A DNA stretch of 64,000 bases. Source: Ifrita kowaldi (taxonomy: Eukaryota; Chordata; Aves; Passeriformes; Cinclosomatidae). The notes under the pieces were generated by a model. The model worked only from the letters and a program-made list of their open reading frames with translations. It made no database searches and was not told where the DNA came from. Shown piece after piece: positions 1-14,800 of this stretch (positions within the stretch are counted from its first letter, which is position 1; every line of letters starts with the position of its first letter). Where the stretch lies: NCBI GenBank assembly GCA_013398055.1, contig VZRS01010750.1, positions 496,001-560,000 on the forward strand, in the 5' to 3' direction. A program made the position numbers and the translations under genes.

Positions 1-3000
1 ACTGATTTGCATGATAGCATGTAGTACCTCACCTTTCCCAAAGTGTTATGCTTAGTACTATTTGTTTGCACTGAGCATTATCACTACATATGGCTCCACT
101 TCACATACGCGATAATAAATACTGAATAAATCACAGATATTCACAGACTTGTGGGGACAAACTTGTTATTTTAGGAAAACCAGAAAGTGACTAAATTGCC
201 TTTCATTTGATGGAATTTCGTTTGTTGAGCAAGAAGAGAGAAACTGCCTTCTGAGCAATTATTGCCATAGCCAGGCATGTTTTTAGCCTGAGAAAGCTGC
301 ACTTAGCACTCAGTTACATGGCTTGAAGTCTTTGTTTTGAGGGAGGACAGGTATGAGAGTTTTCAGTGATAACTTGGATGTTGATTTGTTGGTTTAATCC
401 CCAAATCTATTTATTTTTACTGATATTTACAAATTCATTGCTCTACTTCTTCAGCTCTTCTACCTTTTCAGCTCCATCCCATTCACTTGACGCCTGTGCC
501 TAAAGCCACCCCAACACTTCACTGCAGCTATACACTGTACTGCACACACTCCCTCTACACTGTACTGCGTCAGTTTTTAATGGGGGAAATCTTACAAGTA
601 ACACCTTCCCTCTACGTCCTTCCTCTTCTTTTCCTTTAAAAAATATATGCAGGCTCTTCTTTTACCTACAGTTCTCCTTCAAACCTTCCAATTGATGCAA
701 TAACTGCATCCCCTCACCTGCTCTCCATTACATATGCTATCCATCATATCCTTCATTTTCTTGTAAGAACTTAAACTTTCCATCTGGTGCCTCTTTGGTC
801 TCTTCCATCTTGCATGTTTATAGGATAATATTTTTCTCTCTTTTACTAAAACCACCCACATTTGCTTCCTTCACCACTACTCCATTTATCTATCTCTAAA
901 CTTATTTAATGCACAATGTGCTACAGCTCTCCAGAGAGCCTCTCCTCCATTGTCAAAGTCATTTCTCTTCACTGGCTTATACCATCTGGTCTTGGTGAAT
1001 TGTTCCCAGTGAAAATCTTCAACAATGTTTTGCAAACTCTCACCCTCTTTGTTTCACTTTTGTGAATGAAACCTTTTCCAGAATAATGTGTCCACACTCA
1101 GAAATTTCCTGAAACCATGTGTCCCTCTTTAGTGCAGTGGGGCTTGAGCTGGTCAAGCCTGCCAGCAAAGATAGTGAAGATTTATACATGGTGGACTTAA
1201 AGATCATGAAATATTTTCTTTTTTAACTTCCTCAGTTCTGTTCATACAACATATTCTTTAGAAGCTCTGTGTCATTTTCCTTCCAGGTTTCAGAGCAGCA
1301 GAGGCAAGTGATGACTCAGGCCACCTTTCCTTCTCTTTTTCCTCTAAACTCTCTTCTCTTTCTTTGCCTTTCTATTCAGAGCTCCTACCATCTGTGCAAA
1401 TTATAGGTCTGACTGTTTCTATGATGCATCCTTGTGAGGAGTCATGATCAAGGAAGGTAAAACATAGGTTTTCATTTCCCCTGTCCCAAGTCCTCCTCAC
1501 AGCCTTCTGTCTCTATCCATCAGTCATCTACATGCATAATCCAGTGTTTGGCTCAGCTTTCTTCCAGACACCAACATCTGGGCTATATTTAAGGCCTATA
1601 GAGTCTCCATGTAGAACATCCTTCAGGCAGAAGGATCCTAACAAATTTCTAAAGCTGTTGCCCAAATCTTGATAAAGTTTTTGATATTTTCTGGACTGGA
1701 CTTGAGAAATATAATAGTATATTAAGCCAAAATCCTTCTGCAGGATTATCTTCCCACCCCACCACCCTTAAAACATCACCTCACTCTCTGCACCTCCCCT
1801 TCTGATCTCAAGTAATGCCATTCTGCACTGTACGCTTACTAGGGTATCAAACAGGGTGATCCAAAACTTTTATGATGTCAGAGATGATGATGTTTTGAGA
1901 TGCAGAGAAAGGTGAGGGCTATCTCTCTGGTACATACTACATATGCACATTGTTTTCCTTCAAAATCTGGTCCCGTAATGCTTCTACCAAAAAAAATCCT
2001 TATGGTAAGAAGGTCCTGGGTCTAAATTCACTAGTTAAAGGCCTTCATTACTGTTTTGAGGACGTAAATGCAAAATGAGGATCCTTAAAAATTTTTTCGT
2101 AACCCTAGAAGATCCAGGGTTGCCCAAAATTTTGAGTGTGCTCCATAAAGCTATTCCACAGGTGTCTGGGAAAGTCTCCCCCACGGGGTACATACGGCTG
2201 TATTATCACAGCAGAGCTGAGCAGCGTGGGGTGTGCTTTATACCAGAGTCCGTTGGGATGCTCCCACCTATTTGACCTGCAAAGCCTGAAGTGCTGTGAC
2301 CACCAAAAAGATAAACCAAAATAAAAGCTGGCGGTAGTTTATTTTCCTTGAACCAAAAAGCACAGTCCATGTACTTAGGATACAGAAGACCCAGGTCGAA
2401 GTTGCACTTCACCAAAGATAATCTAGGTACACAAACTTTTCTTCTGTAAGAATTTAAACTTTGTTCATCTAGGACCAAAATAAATATTTGGCAGGGTCGT
2501 GCAGGTTAAACAATTTTAACAGAAAAAGCCAAGGAAGTGCCTCTCTGGGTTACCATATGGCTTAAGAATTTGGGAAGTGTCTGATGCTTTAAGTCTGGAA
2601 AAGGCATACAAATATAGATGCCTAACAATTCAGGTGAGGCTGGAAATAGATGGTGACTTCCAAACTAAGTTTTTCATCACATCAGCAAATACGAAGTTCA
2701 TCTCTGAAGCCATATATTTCACCTTTATAATGGTTTTAATAAAGAATTAATTTAAACAGGAGTTCAGAACAGAGAGGTCAATGGGAGTATATGCACAGGT
2801 ATAGAAAGGAGAAATATTTAATCCCACATTACTGTTGCAAGGCTAATAATAACATGAAGGGCTGAGGTAAAAGCCTCCCTAACAAGTAAGGCATTAGACC
2901 TAGAGGTACTGTGACTGGTATTGGCCTTTTTGCCCATTTCTCTGAGCTTATCATTCCCAAAGCACCTTTGCTCTCGTAGGTGGTGTTTGCAGACAAAAGG

Positions 3001-6000
3001 GCTTCCTGGTGGACCCACAGCTGGTCATATCATTTCACTATAGTAGATTCAATTCATTGTGTCCCATTTCTGTTTCCATACTGTCCACAAATGATCTATG
3101 AGGCTCTTGAATGTTCTTGCTATGTGTAGGGGTTTGTGGGACAGTAATTTTAAATTAATGCTCAGCTTGGAGCTGATTTCCCTGTACTCAAGAGCAAGAT
3201 TTTCATTCTTTCATATTTAGTCTGTTCTAGTTGAGCAGGGAGCTGTGGGAAGGGTTTCTGTAGCCTGACTGGATGAGTTTAACCTTTGAGTAAGCTTTTG
3301 TTGGCCTACTTTACTCAAACTCTTGACATGGATGAATTACAAGTTCATATGCAAGATATAGTCTTTACTCAAAGTGTGCGTCATTTTCAGGCAAGAGTTT
3401 CTTCCACTAAAATTACAGTCAAGAGCATCTGCAGAAAAAAAATACAGAAGAATTGCAGTGAAGTTGTTCTTTAAAACATTTTGAAAAATTACTGCATTTT
3501 TTACTCTACACTCTTAAAAGGTGGTTTAATCACGTTCCTGGTATTGTGACCAGCATCACCCTGCTCGAGCAGAAGCATCAAAAGCAGTGGCAGAGATGCA
3601 CACAGAAGAAACGCTGGTGACAGCAACAGACAAACTTTAATGTTTAACGCAGACCTTAATTTCAAAGCATCTTTTTACATAGTGAAAATGTGCATCTTAT
3701 AGAGACTGTGTTTTTACATAAACATTTGCAATGTTCATCCAACATCCTTTTTGGTAAGGGGCCTGATAATATCAGAGGTTTAAATATTGAACTTTTATAT
3801 TCGTGTACCGTACCTATTGCTAATACTATATTTAACCAGTGATAAAATGTATTTTTACACTTATTTCACTAGGATTCTTTTAACTTCTCTCTCTATGTGC
3901 TGGTTCTCTTCTAAACATGTTTGTTTCTACTGTTACACTTCAGTGCACGTCCTTTTGTAGCAAGTTGCCTTGCATTTTCTTTGCATTGCAGCACTGTCTT
4001 GAGTGACGTGAATTGGCTTATTTATACATTAAACCAAGCTGTAAGATGAGCTCTGGAAGAGCATTTAATGCCACTAATAGGCTTTCAGTCCACACAATCA
4101 GACTAATCTAGGGCAAAACACCTGAAAGATGTATACAATGGACACAGGTTGAGTGTCATCAGTTTCTCTCAAGCCCTCCTCCTCTGAGCTACACTTGTTA
4201 GTGAGTCAAAAGAGCCCAAGAGAGAGTCAGATGCCTCTGGGGGGCAGACACACATGAGTAAAGAGATGAAATTAGATGAAACACACAGGTGATGTCACAC
4301 TCAGACTTGTTTTCACTGAAAACACTGTGTATTGTTTAAATTAATAGATATCTAATAGCCTTGAATATTGAGGTTCCATGATGTGCCTGGGACCACTGCT
4401 GCAGAATAGCTGTGGAAGGACACAGATATGCCCAAATCACTCCCTGCTGAGGATGTGTAGGTTAACTCTTCTTAGGCATGCAGTGGAAAATAAGCTCAGC
4501 CATTTGAAGGGTCGGGCCAATCCTTACAAAATATTTTACAGGTATGTGTTAATATTTCTCACTAGTTGTTTTGTATGCTCAGCTCTCTGTCCTGGGAAGT
4601 CTGAGTTTATTAGACATCCATTATAATTGACACATTGTTGAAGTAGGGGTGAATAGATGCATTAGACAGATGATCTTAATTGGCTTTCATCCAAAAGAAT
4701 TAAAATAAAAAGACAGCTGAATTTCATTCACATTTTCAATTAGTAAAACTTCCTTTCATTATTATAATGCCTGCTGAAACAGCAGCCACATCAGGGTGAC
4801 AAATCCCGTTATCATGCTTTCTGCAATTGTCTTCCAAAAAGGCGTCTATTGAAAGCATTGTCTGAGCGTGTGTATAATGCTGACAATCAAGCTCCACTCA
4901 GAAAGCTGGGGGAGGGTGTCTGGCTGTGATCTATACAGAAATGCAGTTCTTTCCCGTGCTGCTGGTTCTTCAGTGCTGTGTGCTTGCGCTGGGGCAATGT
5001 GCTCTGACAGGCTGTGCGTACTAACAAGATCAATCACTGAGCATTAGTGGAATTCTCATGCTTTCCACCTATTTTTCTTCCCTTTCTTTATTGAGCATGA
5101 TCCTCTGCAGGTGTTATTTGTTTGTCAGGCTGTTACATAGCAAATGTGGAAATAATTTTTTTTTAGGGAGTAGATAACAGCTGAACTCATATTGCAGACA
5201 ATGGTTTCACACTGAAGTACTAATCGACGAGAATGTGAAAATAATTCTTTAGGCATTAGAGGAAGAAATAAATGGCTTCTTGGAGCTGGGGAGCAAACAA
5301 AGGGGCATTAGGAGGCTGATTTTTTAAATCCTTTTTGAGTGGCTAACCAACATAATGCACTTGTAATAGCATTCCAGATTCTTAGCTTAGCCAACTCACC
5401 TAACTTAACAAGACAAAATTATATTATTTATTTGTTCCATATGTGACACTGAAGAGAAACACGTGGATAACCAAAAAAAACCAGTTCATCTGGGGCTGGT
5501 CTTATCCAGTTTTCTTTTGCTGAGTTATATGTCAAGAGCCAAATGTATTGCCTTAGGGTTGTTTTGCTTTTATTTATTTAATTATTTACTTATGAATAGT
5601 TCCAACTTACATAATTTCCTACATCATATAACTTTTGATGTCCATGTTCTCTTGTATCATCCCACCTGAAACTACACACATGGATCACAACTGTCACATT
5701 AGGGGTTGATGTTCACTTTTCCACATACAAAAACTGGAATCCATTAATTTCAAGCATTCCAACAAGATATAGTTGGTCAATGCCAGAAATCCAGTTAACA
5801 GACTGAAAACTTGGCACTCTGATGGCACAGAATTTCTGCAAATCACAGCTCTTTCACTGATGAGGGGCATTTTCAAATTAATGTAATTGATACTTTTTAT
5901 TTATTCAGATTTTTTTTCTTTGTCCCTCATGCCTGTAAAAGTCCAGCACAACTAGGCCCTGCCAGGCTGGGAGAGTTCCTCACTCCTGGCCCTACCAGTT

Positions 6001-8667
6001 TAGTTTTCCACTTTTTCGTCTGGCTGGCCATCTCTGAAGGATAAATTAAGCATTAATTTAATGTCTGTCAGCATTTCTATTAAGTAAAACCAAGAGAATT
6101 TTGCTCTTGGTCAGGTTTCTGGTAAGGAAGAAAATGTGTTTATTTTTTACCAGATGTACCAGAGCTCCTGAAGTTGCTGTAAAGCATTCTTTATAAAGTG
6201 TGAAATGTGAAAGAAACCAAAAGAATAAAACAAAACCTAAAACTAAAGCCACTAAGGAATAATGATGAAAAGGGAAGAAAGCAAATCATTTCTCATCCTT
6301 CCTACTAGAGATGCATTTTATAGCTAATGCATTTAATGAGTCAACATTGACTTATATTGCCTGAAAGCTCACTGAATTATTGAGTATCTGTGGTATGGAT
6401 TATATGGAAAAAATAGTTTGAAATGGCTTTTTCCTCTGTGAAAATTTAATTTTATTTATATTCAGCTGCAGTTATTTTCTGAGGTTGTTATTAGATGAGT
6501 TCATCTTTCCTGTATATTTTAAAGAGCTAATGCAATTTAGTAAAAAATAGACTTTTTACAGAAGCTTTGGAAGCTCTGCGGTTTGAAAAACACCTGAGGA
6601 AAGCTTAACTGAAAGAAGGACAAAAGAATAAATCAACAAGAACAGCATTTCTCTGAGACATATGTCTACTAATTTACCCCGAATAAAGCGTCTGTCATAT
6701 ACTGGGCTTTTTTTCAGATGGATAAATATTGACTTGGTTTGATTTTTTTTGTGTCCTCTAAATAAATAATAACAATCTGAATATTTAATTTTTTTCCCTT
6801 GGGTAATAGGAGGGCATGCTGCTGGTGAAGAGAGATGAAGAGGGAACTGCTCCAGGCACAGGTATAGTTCATCCTTCACTGTGGACCTGTTTATTACATT
6901 TTCAACTTCCAGTCTTGGGTGCTAGATTGATTTGGCAGCGATTAGATAGGAGGTAGAAAAGAAAGCTGTCTTGTTAACCATTTCCCATACAATGATTTAA
7001 CATTGGCTTGGCACTCTTCTTTTGTGTCCTGCAAGCAGACAGTTTTCCAAAAGAAATGGTGTCTGCAGCTCATATGCAGAGCCTTCTGATAGCTCTGCTT
7101 TGCAGACATTCCTCTGAAAGCCTGGCCATGGATGACGTACCAGCAGGAGCCATATTAACAATATCATGCTTGTCAAACACAGCTTTGAGAAATATTATTT
7201 ATAGGGCTGTCTGGTAAACAAACCCATTTTGCGAAAAACTTTCAAGTTTCAGAATGTGATTTTGGCCACATCAGAATGAAAATGTGAGCTGTCAAACTTT
7301 TTGGGTTTTTGAAGAGGGAAATAAAGATCTTGGGGACTAGCCAGGATTGCCAGGATGTGCTCCCAGGATGCATAGAAATGCCAGAACTCAGTCTGTGTTC
7401 CTTCTGAGTCTGCAAAACACTCTTGATTCAGCAAAAAAGAAACATTTTCTCATGAAAAAACATGTCATCAACAGTTTTTCTACCATCCTCAGTGATTAGC
7501 CATCTAATCGGTTGCCCGTCCAGTCTGATCAGGTAACCTCTGTACCATGTGCTGTGGTTCTCCGTGGTTCCTGCCTGGCTAGTTAAACCTCTCATCTTTG
7601 TTACTGCTAATTCATCTGGTGCTTCTTAAGTGAACGAGAGTTATTAAACAACATGATTTGCCACCACAGTAAAATACATCACCTTTCTTTAACCATGCTG
7701 TCTTGTAGGGCTGTGTGTCCCAAGCTGCATGGGCCTCATAGTGGGCAAAGCAGAAGATTCTGGCTCTTGAGTGCAACCCTCAAAAACCATAACACATATG
7801 TTAATATGACTCTCTACCGAAAGACTTGGTTTCACTGGGCCACAGCTTAAATTTATGAACTTCGGAGCAGAAAAACTCCATGCATTTGATTACTTGGTCT
7901 CCATCTTTCAAACCATGTTCTTGTCCTCTGCAGATTCTGAAAAGAAACACTCATTTGTTTAGCCTTCATATTCTTAAGTCAGTGAAGCTGCTCTCATCCA
8001 TCAAACTAGTACAGTGCACTTTGCAGAATAAAGGCCCTACGTTGTAAATTCTTCTCTAAAACATCTTTCCATCTGGGCAGTGATTACATATTGTAGAGAT
8101 AATTTCCATTCTAAGAGTATGACACAGTGGAGCCTTAATTCCTCTGGTCATTACCACAGCGCAAATAACCAGCCAGCAGCAGCGAAGACCCAGAGTTGCT
8201 GCTGGAATAATGGCAAATTCATGTGCATAAGAAGTGACGACAGAAAGGGCACAGCCACAGCATAAGGGAAATACTAAAAATCCCAAACTTTCATTAGCAG
8301 GAATTAATTTGCATGGTCTTGCCACGCCTACTGCACATGCTTAGGAGTTGTGTAAATAAATATCGCTGTCCTTCTGCTGTAGCTGTGAAGCTTGGTATAA
8401 TTTAGGGATGAGCCTGTGGCTATGGGAAGCACTGGGAAGAGATCCCATGTGCTCTGCTCCCCAGCCTGTGCTCTGAGCACCACAGCATGCTGCCTCCCAA
8501 TAAAGCATGAAATGAGACTGTCAGACAGCCTGGCGTGGCAGTGTGTGAAGGGGGATACCCTAGCTCGGGGCACAGTGACCAGCCAGCACATATGATAGAA
8601 CAAATCTCCAGAAACTAAGAAAAAAAGCATACCAAGTAGGCAGCTGTATCTCATGTGCCACATTCAG
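1..8667. other. Gene-free AT-rich unique sequence
   Basis: No coding region is supported here. Stop codons are frequent in all six frames, the longest open frame is about 110 codons, and none of the translations resembles a protein family I know. I see no tRNA-like or snRNA-like block and no recognisable interspersed repeat. Small-scale structure is minor: a 13-bp direct repeat (tacactgtactgc) at 531-543 and 556-568, and scattered short T or A runs. The stretch from about 3520 to 3660 and from 4720 to 5040 is less AT-rich and less repetitive than its surroundings, so it could hold conserved non-coding elements, but nothing in the sequence alone proves this. Confidence 0.7.
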
Positions 8668-8777
8668 CATCACAGAATCATAGGATGCTTTGGGTTGGTA
8701 GGTCGACCTTAGAGGCCATGAGCAGGGACACCCTCCAGTAGACAGGGTTGCTCAAAGCCCCATCCAACATGGTCTTG
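8668..8777 (-). mobile_element. CR1 LINE 3'-end fragment with internal deletion
   Basis: CR1 is the main LINE retrotransposon of birds and reptiles; most copies are short 5'-truncated 3' ends. The plus strand reads the reverse complement of the CR1 3' end: a terminal block close to cacagaatcataggat, then ctttgggttgg, and further on agcagggacaccctcc, ttgctcaaagccccatcc and a degraded form of the following ggccttgaacact block. The usual block between gaccttagagg and ccatgagcaggg (roughly 25-30 bp around the GTTCCAACCCC stretch, from memory of the family) is missing, so this copy carries an internal deletion. The far boundary is approximate because similarity fades after about 8777. No protein-coding part of the element remains. 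Confidence 0.85.
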
Positions 8778-11687
8778 CACACTTTAAAATACCTTCTCTG
8801 AAGAAGGGTTAAAATTTAATCCTTCAACAAAATGCTCTCTTCATAGGCAGTAGAAGGAGCTTGTGCATAAGCCTGTGAGGGTAACACACACTTCACTTCA
8901 TTTCCACAAGGCCCCCATGAATTGTAGGCATATACCAAGTCCCAGGCTTTCTGCACCTTGTGGAGGTGGTCACACCAAAGGCACAAGCAAGGCCTGTGCA
9001 GACACCCCTCAAGGTCTAATGGGACCTTTGGTCTGAAGACCTTAATGTGGTAAAGCACCTAAAATGTTTCATGGATAAAGGTCTAGACTAGAAATGGAAA
9101 GCCTCTCTCCAAAGGAATACTGTACTTCTGGGACGGTGTTCCCTGGTTTAGCTGGTTTTCTTTGCTCAGGTTGTGACTGCTCGTAACAATGCCTTACCTC
9201 ACTCTCCCTGTGGCTGAACTCTAAATGGAGAGTGGCATCATATACATGACACAATAAACATGCTCCTATACCAAAACCACATGCTGAAGAAGGCTTTGAG
9301 TCATTCTGAGGCATCCTAAAATTGCACAGTGCACAAAATCTGATGTATAATTTTACACTATATTTTTACAATATTGCTGGTTTAGGAGAAATACAGTCAA
9401 AATACTTTCATTCAAATAATCCTCATTTAGGAATGTATCTATTTTTTTTTTTTAATTAAAACACTGCTTCACACATGAGTAGAGCAGTCCTGTTGAACAT
9501 GATGTTACCTCCTCAGGACTCACTTTTGGGCTGCAAGTGCCGTGTTGCTTGTTTTCTTCTTTCCACAAACCGGCATACAAGTCTTGGTGGAAGAGCAAAG
9601 TTTGTTGCTCTGAGCCAGCCCTTGCTGCTCACAAACAGCATCAGCTGGGGAACAGCCTCACAGTGACCCACCATGCTGAAGCACCAAATTGAGAGAGAGA
9701 GAGGAATTATAAATACAAATCCATCTGGATCAATGAAAGTGTCCAAACGTCTCTTGCTTTCAAGTCTATCCTGGACTGTAATTTAAGGTAGGCAATAATT
9801 CCTAAATTTTTTGTAAACATATATTTGATTTTCTAAAATCTTTAGCTGTATGTTTTTGTTTCATTTTTTAAATTATTGTTTGTCCTCATCTCAATTTGCT
9901 ACTACACATAATTTCTTTCAAAAATAAAACACTGAAGTAATTGCAGTGCTTCAGAAACACTCACAGGGATGGTCTTTGCTATAGCAGAAAATACGAACAT
10001 TAATTCAACGTAAACCACACTGCCCAAAAACCTATTGTGTCTGAGACCGACAAAAATCCACATTTCAAGCATAAATGACAACAGGCAGCCCCTTTTACAT
10101 CCATGCAATAAGGGACTTATAATATTACCAATAAAAATAGTAGTTGTTATTAACAGGCACTATGGTCCACCATCTGGCAAGACTCTTTCAGGCCTTGCTA
10201 CACTCGTGGTTGCAGTGGTGCCAGTCCACAAAGGCAGCAGGAATGACAAGCTAGCAGTCAGAAGTGGACCCAGTTGATTCTTTATATTAATCAATGTACT
10301 AAATGCTGGAGTCATACTGAGCAAAGATAGGGTGCATTGCTGCTTTTGCCTTGGTTTTGTTGTTATCAGGGTTAATTTAGGCTAATGTTAAACCCTCTGC
10401 ACTTCCACTGGTTTCCTTATAGACCATTGATAATTTACTAAAGCATATTTCGTTGTGATATTCTTTCCTAAAGAGCACAGTGATGGTCTGTTATTAGCAT
10501 AATCACTCAAACTGTGTCCATGGTCTAAAAGCAATTTATACAAATCATAATCACTTGAGAATTTTATTCTGAAATTAAGGCTTTAAGAGTTTTGATTAAT
10601 TCACTAATTTCAAGATTTCTACTTTAAATACTTGAATAGTATGTATTAGCACTTTGCCATCCATGGTATATAGAGCATGTGACACTCATGATATCTCAAA
10701 ACTGAAATTAATCCACAGTTTAATCTAACACCAGGCAGGAGCAATGGTGATGGAAATTACCTGAGGTCTCACAACATTCAAAGATGTCTAGGATCCCGCA
10801 AAGGTGCTGTGAAACTTTGCAGTCATCAACTTCAGTCCTATCCAAAAAGGAACTAAGTACATCAGAAATTTAGTCTGATCAGACAAACATTAATTTTATT
10901 GTGCATTATGGGTCTTACACACATCTAAAAAATGTCACATCCTTCTATTTCAGACTCTCCCATGACCAGGACCAGCTAGCCAAAAGCTGATGGAAGCTGT
11001 TTGGTATCTCTCTGTGCCTCCTGTTTCTCCCTTGTCAGAGGCAGGGGTCCTTTTGGCCTTTTCCCAAGTTCAGGGAATGTGATGTGAAATGCTGAGGGGT
11101 ATCACAACCTGACTGAGGTTTATTATTTGCAATCATCCCAATGGCTGTGAGCATTCCTCACATGGATACTGACCTGCAGCACAAAGAATGCAGTGGAAAG
11201 GCCTATAAGGATATTTCACTATTGCTCCAGCTATAACATGCAACCCTCCTGGCTAAAAGAGAACTATACGGGTGAAACCTCTCAAACACTACAGATGATC
11301 TAGTGGGGCTTTTTCCTACATGAGGGTACCATGGATGCCACATGAATACAGCCACATAACATTCGTGGCTGACACGCTGTTAAAGATGAGTTTTGTGGCC
11401 AACAGATGAGACAGAACCGTGATGCCTCCTTCCACTTTTCTGCTATGGGTTTCCCAGGTGTGCATCTCAGGGTTTGTGTTTTGCCCATCCTCATTTGTCA
11501 CGTGTGTGGAAGGGTTAGAGCTAAACCTCTGCCTCTACAATCTGTGATTTCAAGAGACACATTTGAAATAACACAAAGACCTCCAAAAGCACCCAAGAAC
11601 TGAGGAAATAAAAGCCGTACAGCAGTAGTCATAAAAGACAGCATATGTGGTTTAACTGAATTTGTCTGGAGTCCAATTAAGCAATAA
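8778..11687. other. Gene-free sequence between CR1 fragment and hairpin
   Basis: I see no supported gene, RNA gene or clear repeat. A 13-base T run lies near 9440-9455. Open frames are all under about 90 codons and look random. Confidence 0.65.
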
Positions 11688-11805
11688 GACACGATAGGGT
11701 GTGTCGTATTACTGGGCCATTAATGCAAGTCTCTGGGGCACTGTGAGGCACACGGCCAAAGTGCAAAGTGCATTAACGGCCCGGTAATACATGCCTCGTC
11801 ATGTC
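11688..11805. repeat. Long imperfect inverted repeat (hairpin), unknown family
   Basis: The core arms are 22 bp each, at 11706-11727 and 11769-11790, and are reverse complements at 20 of 22 positions. In plus-strand RNA one of the two differences would be a G-U pair. The 41-base loop at 11728-11768 can itself fold: GCAC with GTGC and TGTG with CACA. Outside the core the complementarity continues with gaps, mostly with transition-type differences, out to about 11688 and 11805. The whole structure is about 118 bases and has the size of a pre-miRNA hairpin, but a degraded miniature inverted-repeat transposon would look the same. I found no clear target duplication. No gene lies nearby, and I cannot assign a family. 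Confidence 0.7.
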
Positions 11806-14800
11806 CCATTGTTTTCAGAGGATAATGTTTGTCTTTTGAAATTAAAGAACAAGGAAAGATCCTTGAAAAATTTGGAAACCTAAATCAAATTTTCATGTGA
11901 GTGTTTAGCAGAATGGAAGGCATACGTTTGGAGATGTGGGATGGAACACTCTTGGCTGCCTGGAGCTTCTTGTTACACTTCAGACATCTCACTGATGGCC
12001 AAGTAGGGATCATTTTCCTAACTTCTGACTGAGTTCATCTGGCTTTTGTGTGAAAAAGCCCCCATTTTAGGTGGAAAATCAAAGGCAATACATAATGCTG
12101 AAAAATTTATAGTACTGAAAGAAATAGGTGGAAATATATGAAAGACCATTTAAAAATATTTTCTTAAATTTCCTCATCCAGATAACATAACAGCATGCGT
12201 TTTCAATTTTCTGGCCAAGAAAATCAAGGTATTTGCTGTCATTTTTTGTATGCAATACTGGAAAGATTGTTGAGGACTCCTGGATACCTCATCTTAGAGC
12301 AATAGTGAAATAATCTGGTTAGAGTGACATCAAAACTCAGGCAAACTAATGGACTAGCAAATGAGGGGTTCAATCAATACAGATTTAAATGTTGATAATA
12401 AATAATTATGTCAATCAATATGGTTTCATGGAAAATACATCTTGTCAAATTCATTTAATCATATTTTTTATGAAGTTACGATATACATTGGTAAAAGTGC
12501 CTACAATGACTTAGTATATTTAGACTGAATCACTTCACCTTAGTACCCCAAGAATAGTCTGATTAAAAATTAGCATCACACAACATCAATATTTCAAATA
12601 TGAAATGGATTCAAAACTGACCATATGATAGCATTCAGAAAAATGCTGTTAATGGGCTTTTCTGTCCAACCTAGAGGGTAGGCATCCCAAAGATGGTGGG
12701 TGTGATGATGTGGTTCAATAATTTTATGAGTAAGCTGAGGGAAATAATGGAAAATTTTAGATGGGTAAATAAATACTGCTGAGGAAAATTAACAAACAAA
12801 CTATAGAATAAAACAATACAGATCTCTTAGTTAAAGTGAAATAAATTGAACATCAGGTACTTTAATAAAGACAGAGATGCCTAAAATGTCCAGAGAATGC
12901 CTCGAATGCCTGCACTCAATCTTCCAGGTATGCACAGAAATGTCTAAGCTAAGTGCCAAGTGAAGAGACAAAATAGAGAAATATTTAAGGCCCCAAGGCA
13001 GTCTAATTTATTTAGTCGTACCTAGAGTCTAAGAGAAACTTGAACTTCCTTCCTGACTGCCCACTAAAGGTAGTTTCCTAAATTGTGCAAGCATGTCTAA
13101 TGATACCTGCAAACAGGAGTGGGCGCTTGCAGTTCCTGATACTCTATGTGCACACTTCTACAGAAAACACCTATTTTTCACATACTGACAACTTTTATTT
13201 TCACAACTCCTGTGGGCTGGTTTTGAACCATATTATTAACTTCAGTTTTTCTTTTTTTTTTCCTAGTACTGGCAAAGCAGATATAGCAGGTACTTTTGTG
13301 CTGAGGGCAAAAGGGTAAAATGCAATCAAGGCAAGGTCACTTCTTCCACTGCAAAGCCTTGACATTCTTCTCTATTCTGTGAAAATCATGAATGGGTGCC
13401 TTGTATGATAAATCATCATGTGACGGGTTTTGAGTGAATTCCTACACCCATGTTGTAACATTGCTCTGGCTGGGGTATCAAAGTCACAGCTAAGTCTGGA
13501 GCAGTGGCAGGATTTGGAATGACACGCTCAACAGTCTCAAAACAAACACTAAATCTTTGTTATTTCCAGCCTTGTGGAAAAAATAAAGACGTCTATTGAA
13601 TTCAATCTCCAGTGTCTTCCTCCCCTAATCTAATCAATGTCAACACATTTTTGACTAAAGATTGTCTCTGCGCCATCACCTGTTATAAGCTGCATGCACA
13701 GAGGGATCAGCTGAGTGGCCTGCCAGAGCCCAGTATCCTGCAACTCTAGGACCTGATGAAATGTCGATAGTGCCTCTCCCGCATTCCAGGATCTGATTCC
13801 AGCTGACTTTACCTCATGCAGAACATATCATTCTTCAAAGGCCCTTTGATTTGGTATTGCTTTTGGTTTAAGAGGAGCGCAACTGGTAGGTTCTGATTCC
13901 AAGCATAGAAAGGTTTTTCTTAGATTACTGACATCTAGCTGTAAGGAAATCAATAAAAAGAAATAGTTCTTGCAGTCACATTTAGAGAAACATTCTCACA
14001 AGATGTATCTTTCTTTAGTTTTGGCTGTTAAAAGCATTTCATCAGCAGCTCCCTTCTCCATTCCCAAAAAGCCTTGGTTACTCTGGATTGCAGCCTTCTA
14101 AGGTCCAATTACTGTCTCTCATTCTTGCTGCAAGGTTTCACTCTCTACAAATGAAATGTGGAGACTAGATTATGACTGAGAAGCAAACATCATTAAGGAG
14201 AGAGAAATATTAAAAATCATCCTGTACAAATTAGAAATGCTGACATAAATTACTGGAATCATTTTTGGCATGGAAAATGAAAGATAATATGTACATGGGA
14301 AATGGAAATTACTTTCACCTGTAAAACAGAGGGACTGTGAAAAAAGAAGGAAACTGGAGTATAACACAGCAGAGGTCTTTCACGGGAGTGAGGAGCTTAC
14401 CAGACATTATGTGTGTTTACAGCACTGAACACAAATGCACCAGCTTTCCACCGGCACTGGTTCAGCTCTCTGCTTCTTTCTTTGGTTTTCATATCTGGAA
14501 AAACCCAAGGACTGTCTTCAAAGACCTCAACATTATTTTGAGAATTTGTCACTGAAACAGGGGTTTACCTTTCCTACTCTCTCAAGGAATAAAACAGATG
14601 GAAGAACAGAAGAGAAATATCAGTACTTCATCACATACTTACAGTATTAAATAGGTATATACATATGTCTATAAACAGACACACGTGCACATAAAAGCAT
14701 AGGCAACCCTACAATGAGAATAACTGCCTGAGCCTGTTAGCATACACCCACAGCTACACGTGCACATGAACATGCACACATTGTATAACTTTGGTTATGT

